From Planctomycetota bacterium (GTDB taxonomy: Bacteria; Planctomycetota; Planctomycetia; Planctomycetales; Planctomycetaceae): DNA of 64,000 nucleotides. The translations under genes were made by a program, and so were the position numbers. The DNA lies in NCBI GenBank assembly GCA_003671275.1, contig QWPB01000024.1, forward strand, positions 62,001 through 126,000, given 5' to 3'. Under the pieces are notes generated by a model, which was not told where the DNA came from, ran no database searches, and saw only the letters and a list, made by a program, of their open reading frames with translations. Below are positions 52,984 through 61,210 of the stretch, in pieces; position 1 is the first letter of the stretch; each line of letters begins with the position of its first letter.

Positions 52984-53556
52984 TTAGTTCTCGGTGATCG
53001 TACCACTGACCGTGGTCACGTATTCCCCTTCCACCACAGCGTTGATGTCGGATGCCAGGAAAGTGACCGTCACGTCGAAAGTCGCTTGTCCCACGCCATC
53101 CGAGGAGAACTGAACTGCGGCATTCCGGGCAGCGGGATCAACATTCGCAGCGTCCGTGTCCGCAGAGCCGGAAGCACTTTCCAGGGTCCAGGTCGCAGGA
53201 CCATTCTGAGTCACCTTGGAAACGGCCAGACGCCCATCCTGTGTGATGTTGTCTGTCGGGTAGTCCATGTTCAGGAACGGGGCCATTCCGAAATCGACCG
53301 TCACTCCATCCTTGACATTCCCCTTGACGGCCCAGGTTTGGGCCGTGAATGCGTAGGTGTCGTCCGTTACGGCTTCCGCAGCTTCGAGATCGGCCACCGT
53401 GTACGTTTTGAGCATTGGCTCTGTAGGAGCCACGATGTTCACGTTTTTGCCGACACTCACCGTGTACTGTTGCGAGCCCGTCGTTGCTGTATAGGCGAAT
53501 TGAGCCCCTACAACGAATGCTCCCACACCGCACAGACTCCACAGGAACTTCTTCAT
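52984..53556 (-). CDS. Small secreted protein C
   Basis: Signal peptide MKKFLWSLCGVGAFVVGAQFAYT; GPATWTLESASGSAD ... GVGQATFDVTVTFLASDINAVVEGEYVTTVSGTITEN. Confidence 0.8.
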   Translation of the reverse strand: MKKFLWSLCGVGAFVVGAQFAYTATTGSQQYTVSVGKNVNIVAPTEPMLKTYTVADLEAAEAVTDDTYAFTAQTWAVKGNVKDGVTVDFGMAPFLNMDYPTDNITQDGRLAVSKVTQNGPATWTLESASGSADTDAANVDPAARNAAVQFSSDGVGQATFDVTVTFLASDINAVVEGEYVTTVSGTITEN

Positions 53557-53953
53557 TATCTGCTCTCTCTCTCTGGTGCCCCCTTTGCTGATTTGACAGG
53601 TCGATTGAGAAGTTCCCGCTTCTCGGTATCGGCATGCAGACTCAGCCAAGGCCAGCAAATCGTCAGAACCCGTAAATTTTGCCTATTCCGCGGAGCCCTC
53701 GCTCTCACACAAGGGTTGTTCGCAGAATGGTGTGATTCCCGCTCACGGGTCAAACCTAGGTCGCAGTCAACAGTGTGCAAATGATTTATCAGGGAAATTG
53801 TGCAAAACACTCATCAAGACATTACAACACGAATACTCGCCTTGTTTTCGCTCGCTTTCTGTGGCCTCCGGCATAGGATGCCGATTCGAGTGGCACGGGT
53901 TTTGTCGGCAGCGACAGGCAGATGACACTCACCTCTGCCGGGAAATCCCTCGC

Positions 53954-56158
53954 ATGTCATCGCCGACCCACCCGTCAAACGAATTATCACGTCCGGCGAA
54001 CCGATTGCTGGCTGAAACCAGTCCGTACCTGCGGCAGCATTCGCACAACCCAGTCGACTGGTATCCGTGGGGTGAAGAGGCCCTGGCCCGCGCGAAGACC
54101 GAGGGTAAGCCGATCTTCCTGTCGATCGGGTACAGCGCGTGTCACTGGTGCCACGTGATGGAGCACGAGAGCTTTGAGGACCCCAGCATCGCAGCCTTGA
54201 TGAATGAGCACTTCATCAACATCAAGGTCGACCGCGAGGAACGTCCCGATCTCGACCAGATCTACATGGCTGCGGTCCAGCTGATCACTCGCCGCGGTGG
54301 ATGGCCGATGTCGGTCTTTTTGACACCGGACGGCAAGCCGTTCTACGGCGGAACTTATTGGCCACCGACTTCGCGGATGGGGATGCGTGGGTTTCGCGAG
54401 ATTCTGCTGCTCATGCACGACTTCTGGGTCAATCGCCGGCCGGAGGTCGTCGAATCGTCCGAGAGTCTGGTCGGGGCCATTGGTCGCTTCACCTCACCCA
54501 CCTTCGACCAGACGGAGCTGGACGAGGGAATGTTGCGGCGGGCCGAACAGGAGCTGCTCTCGTCGCTGGATCGAGTGCATGGCGGCTTCGGGGGAGCCCC
54601 CAAGTTCCCGCACCCGATGGACCTGCGAGTCCTGCTGCGGACCTGGAAACGATTCGGCAACCCCGCAGCTCTGGAAGCCGTGGTCCTTACGCTCGAGAAG
54701 ATGGCAGCGGGCGGGATCTACGATCATCTGGGCGGTGGCTTCCATCGTTACTCGACCGATGCGCACTGGCTGGTGCCGCACTTCGAGAAGATGCTGTACG
54801 ACAACGCGCTGCTGGTCCCGGTTTACCTGGAGGCCTACCAGGCCACGGGTCGCGAGGACTTCCAGCGAATCGCCCGCGAGACGCTCGACTACGTGCTGCG
54901 TGAGATGACCTCGCCCGAGGGCGGGTTCTACTCGACACAGGATGCCGACAGTGAAGGGGTCGAGGGGAAGTTCTTCGTCTGGACTCCCGAAGAGATCGCT
55001 GAAGTCCTGGGAGTGGGCGAAGCGAAGGTCTTCTGTGCGGCGTACGATGTCACCCCCGGTGGCAATTGGGAGGGGCACTCGATCCTGAACCGCCCCAAGC
55101 CATTGAATGAAGTCGCGAAGCAACTTCGCATGCCGCTGGAAGAGATGGCCGCCACGCTGGAGTGGGCCAAACAGAAGCTGTTGGAGCGGCGGGCTACGCG
55201 AATCGCCCCCGGACGCGACGAGAAAGTCCTGGCAGCCTGGAACGGGATGATGATCACCGCCATGGCACGCGGGGCCCAGGTGCTGCGCGAGCCGAAGTAC
55301 CTGCAGGCGGCGCAGAATGCGGCGGAGTTTGTGCTGGAGAAGATGAGACGAGAGACGAGAGACGAGGGAAGAGAGCCAGAGGGGAGAGGGGAGCCGGATG
55401 TTGCTTCTGGCCAATCGCCATCTGCCATCCGCCATCAGCCCTCTGCAGTCCCTCACCCCTCAACCCTCAACTCTCAACCCCTCCTCCACAGCTACAAAGA
55501 CGGCACCGCGAAGCTCAACGCTTACCTGGACGACTATGCCTGCCTGATCGACGGGCTGATCGATCTCTATCAGACCGACTTCGATCCCCGCTGGCTGGAC
55601 CAGGCACAATCACTCGTCCGGCATGTGCGGCAGCACTTCGCCGACCCGGAGACCGGGATCTTCTTCTATACGAGCGATGACCACGAGGCCCTGATCAGCC
55701 GCACCAAAGAAGTCCAGGACAACGCAACCCCCGCCGCTCACAGTGTGCTGGCCTCGGCCCTGCTGCGGCTCAGCACACTGACCGGGCGAACAGATGATAC
55801 CAGCGGATGGGACGCGCTGGTTGCGGTGTCGGGGCTGATGTCCGACCACTCGCGCGGAGCTTCGCAGGCCCTGATCGCCCTCGACTACGCACTCGGGCCG
55901 ACACCGGAGCTGCTGCTGCTCGAAGGCGGTCAACCCGAGAAAGCCGATCAGCTGCTGGCAACGTTTCACCGCCGGTTCGTGCCCGGCTTTGCTTTGTCGA
56001 GATACGAGAACTCCGGAGAAGACGGGCAGTTCCGCCACTTGTTGCTCGAAGGCTACCCGCCGGCCGAGGTCGTCACGCTCTACATCTGCCACCAGGGAGC
56101 CTGCCAGGCTCCCGCCGTCGGGTACGAGACAGCCAATATGGCGATCCGGATGGCCTAG
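53954..56158 (+). CDS. DUF255 / YyaL-type thioredoxin-domain protein
   Basis: [61 protein letters not shown]. Confidence 0.93.
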   Translation: MSSPTHPSNELSRPANRLLAETSPYLRQHSHNPVDWYPWGEEALARAKTEGKPIFLSIGYSACHWCHVMEHESFEDPSIAALMNEHFINIKVDREERPDLDQIYMAAVQLITRRGGWPMSVFLTPDGKPFYGGTYWPPTSRMGMRGFREILLLMHDFWVNRRPEVVESSESLVGAIGRFTSPTFDQTELDEGMLRRAEQELLSSLDRVHGGFGGAPKFPHPMDLRVLLRTWKRFGNPAALEAVVLTLEKMAAGGIYDHLGGGFHRYSTDAHWLVPHFEKMLYDNALLVPVYLEAYQATGREDFQRIARETLDYVLREMTSPEGGFYSTQDADSEGVEGKFFVWTPEEIAEVLGVGEAKVFCAAYDVTPGGNWEGHSILNRPKPLNEVAKQLRMPLEEMAATLEWAKQKLLERRATRIAPGRDEKVLAAWNGMMITAMARGAQVLREPKYLQAAQNAAEFVLEKMRRETRDEGREPEGRGEPDVASGQSPSAIRHQPSAVPHPSTLNSQPLLHSYKDGTAKLNAYLDDYACLIDGLIDLYQTDFDPRWLDQAQSLVRHVRQHFADPETGIFFYTSDDHEALISRTKEVQDNATPAAHSVLASALLRLSTLTGRTDDTSGWDALVAVSGLMSDHSRGASQALIALDYALGPTPELLLLEGGQPEKADQLLATFHRRFVPGFALSRYENSGEDGQFRHLLLEGYPPAEVVTLYICHQGACQAPAVGYETANMAIRMA
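55345..55487. repeat. Composite 7-bp-phased repeat insertion inside the DUF255 gene
   Basis: GAGACGA x3, AGGGGAG x2, CCATCTG CCATCCG CCATCAG, TCAACCC TCAACTC TCAACCC. Confidence 0.85.
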
Positions 56159-56190
56159 CGCCGATTCAGAATCGGTCTTCTGAACGTACT

Positions 56191-56254
56191 GTTAGGAATG
56201 TCTATGCCACAGGAAAGGCCAGTGCCACTGGACCAGTGCCGCCACATTCCTAAC
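56191..56254. repeat. 64-nt element bounded by perfect 11-bp inverted repeats
   Basis: GTTAGGAATGT (56191-56201) ... ACATTCCTAAC (56244-56254); internal CCAGTG-C-CACTGG-A-CCAGTG. Confidence 0.75.
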
Positions 56255-56356
56255 TGCTGGGCCTGATTCCAATCCTAAAACGGCTCTCACGTTCGGAGAG
56301 TCTGTCATCATTGATTAGAATGCAGCCGTCTCTGATTTCACTTCGGGAGAAAGAAG

Positions 56357-57277
56357 ATGCCTCGTCTGTGGCCTGTGCTGAGTCTGTTGTGTGGTTGGGT
56401 GCCGTCGCTGTTGTTGGCTGCGGATGCCGCTCCCAAAACGATCGATGTGGGTAAAAGCCCGGAGAGTGTCTGTCGGGGTTTTGGTGGCAAGCTGTACGTC
56501 ACGATGATTAACGGGGATGAACCGGGCGATGGCACGATCGTCTCGGTGGATGGCGAAACCGTGGAAGTCTTTGCTAAGGGGTTCAATTCTCCCAAAGGGC
56601 TCGTGTTTGTGGCCCAGCAGCTGATCACCGCCGACGAGACTACTCTCTGGAAAGTCGACAGACAGGGTCACGTCACCAAGCTCGCCGCAGCTCAGGACTT
56701 TCCGCAGCCGATCGAGTTCCTGAACGATGTCACCGTGGGCAAAGACGGTGAAAGCGTCTATGTGTCCGAAATGAGTAATCCGCAGCCGATGTTCGATCCC
56801 AGTGGCGAACGGAAGCTATGGGGATTGGACAGCCCGGAAGCCCAGAAGTTGCCGAACAAGGGGTGTGTCTACAAGGTCACTTTGGCCGGGCAGATCAGCG
56901 TGGCCATTCCGGCGGGCAATCCCGCTCTGCGTTTTCCCAATGGAGTGTACGCCGGGGGCACCAAGGAAAAAGAACGGCTGTTCGCCGGAGACTTCTTCGC
57001 GGGCGAAATCATCAGCTACCAGAACGGCAAGTATCAGTCACTGGCCAGTGGCCTGCGCGGGATCGATGGTCTGACCGTGACCAAGGATCGGTTTTATGCT
57101 TCCAGCTGGACGGAGGGCAAAGTCTGGAGCGTTGACCGCAAAACCCGTGAGGTCAAAGTCCTGCACGAGGGACTGCAAACCGCCGCTGACTTCTTTTTCG
57201 ACGCCAAGCACAAGCAGCTGATTATCCCGGACATGGTGGCTGGCAAGCTGATCTTTCTGCCACTGGAGTTGCCCTGA
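56357..57277 (+). CDS. SMP-30/gluconolactonase-like beta-propeller secreted protein
   Basis: Signal peptide; LRFPNGVYAGG..., GLRGIDGLTVTKDRFYASSWTEGKVWSVD. Confidence 0.75.
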   Translation: MPRLWPVLSLLCGWVPSLLLAADAAPKTIDVGKSPESVCRGFGGKLYVTMINGDEPGDGTIVSVDGETVEVFAKGFNSPKGLVFVAQQLITADETTLWKVDRQGHVTKLAAAQDFPQPIEFLNDVTVGKDGESVYVSEMSNPQPMFDPSGERKLWGLDSPEAQKLPNKGCVYKVTLAGQISVAIPAGNPALRFPNGVYAGGTKEKERLFAGDFFAGEIISYQNGKYQSLASGLRGIDGLTVTKDRFYASSWTEGKVWSVDRKTREVKVLHEGLQTAADFFFDAKHKQLIIPDMVAGKLIFLPLELP

Positions 57278-57293
57278 TCGCAGCGATGGGTGG

Positions 57294-58133
57294 TCAGATC
57301 TCAGTTTCCAGAATTCGCTGGCACCAGAGATACGCCACGATATTCAGGAGCCCTGCGGCCACCAGCACCAGCTGTCCCGGGGGCTCAACGAACAGTCGTT
57401 CGACCGCAGCCGGGTCCAGGAATGCCCAGTAAAGAAACAGGATCACCGCGGGAGCCAGCGTCATATAAAAAGACGACCGGCGGGCCTGGGCCGTCTCGGC
57501 AAGGATCTTGCGTTCGAGCCGGTGCAGTTCACGAACGGAGATAGCAATTCGTTCGACGACCTCATTGAGCCGACCTCCGCTCTGGCGGCTGGCTTCCAGG
57601 GCGGCGGCGAACAACGCAAAGTTCTCACTTCGCAGCCGCTCTCGGGCTTCTTTGAGGCAGATATCCAGCGTCTTTCCCAACTGGTACTCTCCGTGAATCT
57701 GCTGGAACTCCTCGCGGATGGGCCGGGGGCACTGCATGGCCAAAACTTCCAGGGCCTGCGGTAAAGATAAGCCCGCACGGATCGCACTGGACAATGACAC
57801 CATGGCATCGGCCAGCTGATCTTCAATCCGGTCGCGTCGCCTCTGGACCAGCGTTCGCAAGACCCACGTGGGGATCGTCAACAATCCCAGAACCGCGGTG
57901 ATCGCAAAAACCGGAGCCCCAAACCCCGCCCACAGTAACCCCCCGACCGCCGCTGTGATGCTGAGCCAGCAGATCAGGTAAGTCCGCAATCGCAAGGGAG
58001 ACAACCGAATACGCCGCAGCTGAGCGGACCATCGGGATTCCAGCTGATCGAGCCAACCCTGTTGCGCCCCGATCAGAGCCCAGCCCCCCGCTGCAAAGGC
58101 GAGTCCGATCAGAATGGAGGCCAGCCAATCCAT
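57294..58133 (-). CDS. Type II secretion system F-family (TadB/TadC-like) membrane protein
   Basis: DQLADAMVSLSSAIRAGLSLPQALEVLA, EASRQSGGRLNEVVERIA; TM segments. Confidence 0.82.
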   Translation of the reverse strand: MDWLASILIGLAFAAGGWALIGAQQGWLDQLESRWSAQLRRIRLSPLRLRTYLICWLSITAAVGGLLWAGFGAPVFAITAVLGLLTIPTWVLRTLVQRRRDRIEDQLADAMVSLSSAIRAGLSLPQALEVLAMQCPRPIREEFQQIHGEYQLGKTLDICLKEARERLRSENFALFAAALEASRQSGGRLNEVVERIAISVRELHRLERKILAETAQARRSSFYMTLAPAVILFLYWAFLDPAAVERLFVEPPGQLVLVAAGLLNIVAYLWCQRILETEI

Positions 58134-58236
58134 GGAAGGGAGAGTCCTGCAAGGCGGAGAGTGACAAAACTCATCGTAAGCCGATCCTGGGCGGACTGCG
58201 AGCGAGCCTTGCCTTTCGGATCGACTTCTACCCCTG

Positions 58237-59592
58237 TCAATCCGCCCAGACCTGCCCGGATTTGCTGGCAGGTAGTTTGGGGGCTTGTATCCGCTGAGTC
58301 GTGTTTGAGATTACCGCATCCGCGTTTAACTCGACGCCGCCAGTGAGCCCGACAATGGTCCGTCCCACACGATTGGTCGCGGCGACGGACTCGACCCCGG
58401 TCGGAACCGGGTAAGTCGGTGTGGACCATCGCGCCGCATCCCCCAGCATTTCCGGCTGCCAACCGACCGACTGGTCTAGTTGCAGTCGGCGAATCAAAGT
58501 GCAGGTTACCAGCAGATCGAACAGATTCTGCAGCTCTGCAAACGCGGGATGAGCTGCCGCCAGTTCGGGAACATGATCCGTGAACTGGCGGGCAAACTTG
58601 TCGGTTGCAAGCTTGTTCGTTGGAGCCGTTGAGCGTTCACCTTGCAGGTTGGTGAACTCGTCCTGAGCCAGTAGTTGTAGACGCTGGCCCGTCAGATGAA
58701 AGACGCTCCGGTCCGCATCCGTGTCCAGAGGTTCATAAAGGGGCATGAACCACCAGCGGCTGTAGGAATTGTCCCCAGCCCGGGTCATCGACAACTGGCT
58801 GGTCACGCCCCGAACCCGTGACGGATCTTTGCCTAGCGCGATCCGTTTCATTCGCAAGTCCGCCTCCACCAGAACCATCGCCCAATGCGAGTCGCCAGGA
58901 ACCCCCGTGACCTGTACCGTCTGTGTCCCCAACTTCATCGCCATCGTGTCGAATAGCTGCCCCACCTGATTGGGCGTGACCGACTGAGGCTGGCTGACGA
59001 AAGCGTTATAGGCGGCCAGTCCCTCTTGCGTGGGGTCGATCGAACAGGTCACGACCGTCGTGCCGCCATAGACGGTCCGCCACGCCACCAGCAGGTCTTC
59101 TAATAAGAACACAGGCCGACCACTGGCGGTCCCGCGCATGCGCCCCTGGGAATCTGGAGCAAACCCTTCGGCGGGCCCCACGATGGCCAGATCGCCCGCT
59201 TCCCGGTCAGCGACGATGTAATCAATCCGCGTTATCCCGGCGAGACATCGCTGCTCCAGGGGAAGCTCCCGACCCGCCTGCGCGGCGGCGGACATCTCCC
59301 GGTCCAGTTGTCGCAAGGAGACACGTCGCAGTTCACTGGGAACAGCCAGTCCCTCGGGCAGGTTCTCCTTGAGGAATGCCTGCTGACGCTTTCGTACGAG
59401 GGCCGCAGCTTCCGGGGGGCCAGCGATCGTTGAAACAATTCCGGCGGCATCAATGCGAATGCCTCCCACGTTGCCATTGTTGCCGTTGTTCCCATTATTC
59501 TGGGCCTCGGCACGGGCGACGAAGCCAACGACAAGGGCCAGTACCAACATTGCCTGTCGTGATACGCTGCTCGCCATGGGGCTCTCCGTCAT
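58237..59592 (-). CDS. DUF1598-like secreted protein
   Basis: Signal peptide; planctomycete-type DUF1598 pattern (GITRIDYIVADREAGDLAIVGPAEGF, WWFMPLYEPL). Confidence 0.75.
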   Translation of the reverse strand: MTESPMASSVSRQAMLVLALVVGFVARAEAQNNGNNGNNGNVGGIRIDAAGIVSTIAGPPEAAALVRKRQQAFLKENLPEGLAVPSELRRVSLRQLDREMSAAAQAGRELPLEQRCLAGITRIDYIVADREAGDLAIVGPAEGFAPDSQGRMRGTASGRPVFLLEDLLVAWRTVYGGTTVVTCSIDPTQEGLAAYNAFVSQPQSVTPNQVGQLFDTMAMKLGTQTVQVTGVPGDSHWAMVLVEADLRMKRIALGKDPSRVRGVTSQLSMTRAGDNSYSRWWFMPLYEPLDTDADRSVFHLTGQRLQLLAQDEFTNLQGERSTAPTNKLATDKFARQFTDHVPELAAAHPAFAELQNLFDLLVTCTLIRRLQLDQSVGWQPEMLGDAARWSTPTYPVPTGVESVAATNRVGRTIVGLTGGVELNADAVISNTTQRIQAPKLPASKSGQVWAD

Positions 59593-59620
59593 CGTTTTTA
59601 CAGGGCATCTGATTCTGATT

Positions 59621-61183
59621 CTACAGTCCGTGCAACAGCTTCAGGGCCTGCTTTTCAAAGATCGCCTGCCACTCAGGAGCCAGCAGGGTATCGCAGTCTT
59701 CCTGGGCAGCACCGGGATTCCGCAACTGCTCTGCCGTGGGAGCATAGTAGATGTAGCCATTGGAGTAGCCAGCAATGAATGTGTGGGGTTGCGGTGCGGC
59801 AGCCTTGAGATTCAGTCCGATCTCGACCGTCAATTCCCCGGGAAAGGTCAACAGCTTGAATTCGCCCACTCGCAGGCCCACCATTTCGACCTCCAGTGTC
59901 CGGCTGCCCGCTGCCAGGTTCTGGGTCTGATGCATTTTGAGTAATCGCAGGTTGGTCTGGACCCGCGTCAGCTCTTCCATCGCCAGAATATTTGCCCGAT
60001 AGGCTTCGACGTTTTTCTGGTTCTGGGTGTCATGACTCTCGTAGTCCGCTCGCGGAACCCCGCGCTCATGCCAATAACGTGCGGCATCCGCTGAGGGGAA
60101 TTCTTTCGAGATTCCAGCCTGGCTGGAAAGTGTCAGAAACGTTTTCAGATTCAGGCTCGTTCCACCCAATGAGGACACCAGTCGTTCCTGTTCCGCCGAC
60201 AGTTGATCGATCCGCTCGGCAAAGTCAGCGCGGGGCAATGCCAGTTGCTGGCTGACGATGCGCAGGTCGGAAGACTCAACAGTCTGAATCTTTTTGGCAC
60301 ACCGCATCGTGCTGATCCCCAGGAGGCTGCCCAGTGTTTCCGCGTTCCGGGGATGAGCGGTGTCCTTGTAAAGCACGGGGTTGAGATCACCCCCACAGCC
60401 CTGCACGAACAAAGCGATGGTGTCAGAACCAAAGCTGTCTTCGACGACCTGCGATGCGAAGCCGGACAGGTCCGCAGTATTAGCCCCGTTGGGAACACCT
60501 TGAATCGGATGGACCGCGAAGTTGTACACGACCGCCAGAGTGGAGCCGTCGTAGCGGTCCAGACGCAGCACCCCAATCTCGGGGTCGATGGGCCCGGCTC
60601 CCACCACTTCAGCGTCGGCGGGTAGCGAGTAGGCATGCCGGACATCGGCGGTCTTCCCATTCTTCAGCGGGAGTCGACGGTTCTCCGAAACACGGTTTTC
60701 CAGCCCGGTCCCGGTCCCGATTCGTACCGGTACTCGCTGGGTCCAGGCCGCCTTCACACACTGCACCGTGCGGATATCGATGTCGCGGCAGACCTTGCCG
60801 TGACAATGGCTGGTATTCACAATCAGATGATCCGGCGGAATTCCCAAATCGGCCTGCAGTGGCCCCCGGATCTTCTCCATAAAGTCATTCGGAATCGTAC
60901 CAATCATGCCGATCGACACGGCGTCGATCGTGATGAGAACTGCCGTGGTGGTCTCGCTCTGTATTACCAACGCCTTGACATACAGGGGATCGTTTACGGG
61001 CCCTGCATCAAGGTCCGCAATTTCGACCTTGGCGGCCCCGGCCCGCAACCCGGCAGCTTGAACCTCCAGCCCGCCGAGCAGCAGACCGAACAGACTCCAC
61101 ACCACTCCCCAGGATCCCGCCCGGACACCCCGGACCGTTGGAAACCACCGCTTGTCCACCCAGTTCATCGCACGCCCCTTCAA
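59621..61183 (-). CDS. Neutral/alkaline ceramidase N-terminal-like protein
   Basis: LRAGAAKVEIADLDAG, HLIVNTSHCHGKVC, LFVQGCGGDLNPV. Confidence 0.78.
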   Translation of the reverse strand: MKGRAMNWVDKRWFPTVRGVRAGSWGVVWSLFGLLLGGLEVQAAGLRAGAAKVEIADLDAGPVNDPLYVKALVIQSETTTAVLITIDAVSIGMIGTIPNDFMEKIRGPLQADLGIPPDHLIVNTSHCHGKVCRDIDIRTVQCVKAAWTQRVPVRIGTGTGLENRVSENRRLPLKNGKTADVRHAYSLPADAEVVGAGPIDPEIGVLRLDRYDGSTLAVVYNFAVHPIQGVPNGANTADLSGFASQVVEDSFGSDTIALFVQGCGGDLNPVLYKDTAHPRNAETLGSLLGISTMRCAKKIQTVESSDLRIVSQQLALPRADFAERIDQLSAEQERLVSSLGGTSLNLKTFLTLSSQAGISKEFPSADAARYWHERGVPRADYESHDTQNQKNVEAYRANILAMEELTRVQTNLRLLKMHQTQNLAAGSRTLEVEMVGLRVGEFKLLTFPGELTVEIGLNLKAAAPQPHTFIAGYSNGYIYYAPTAEQLRNPGAAQEDCDTLLAPEWQAIFEKQALKLLHGL

Positions 61184-61210
61184 GAGCTGATTTGCAAGAT
61201 GCCACGAACC

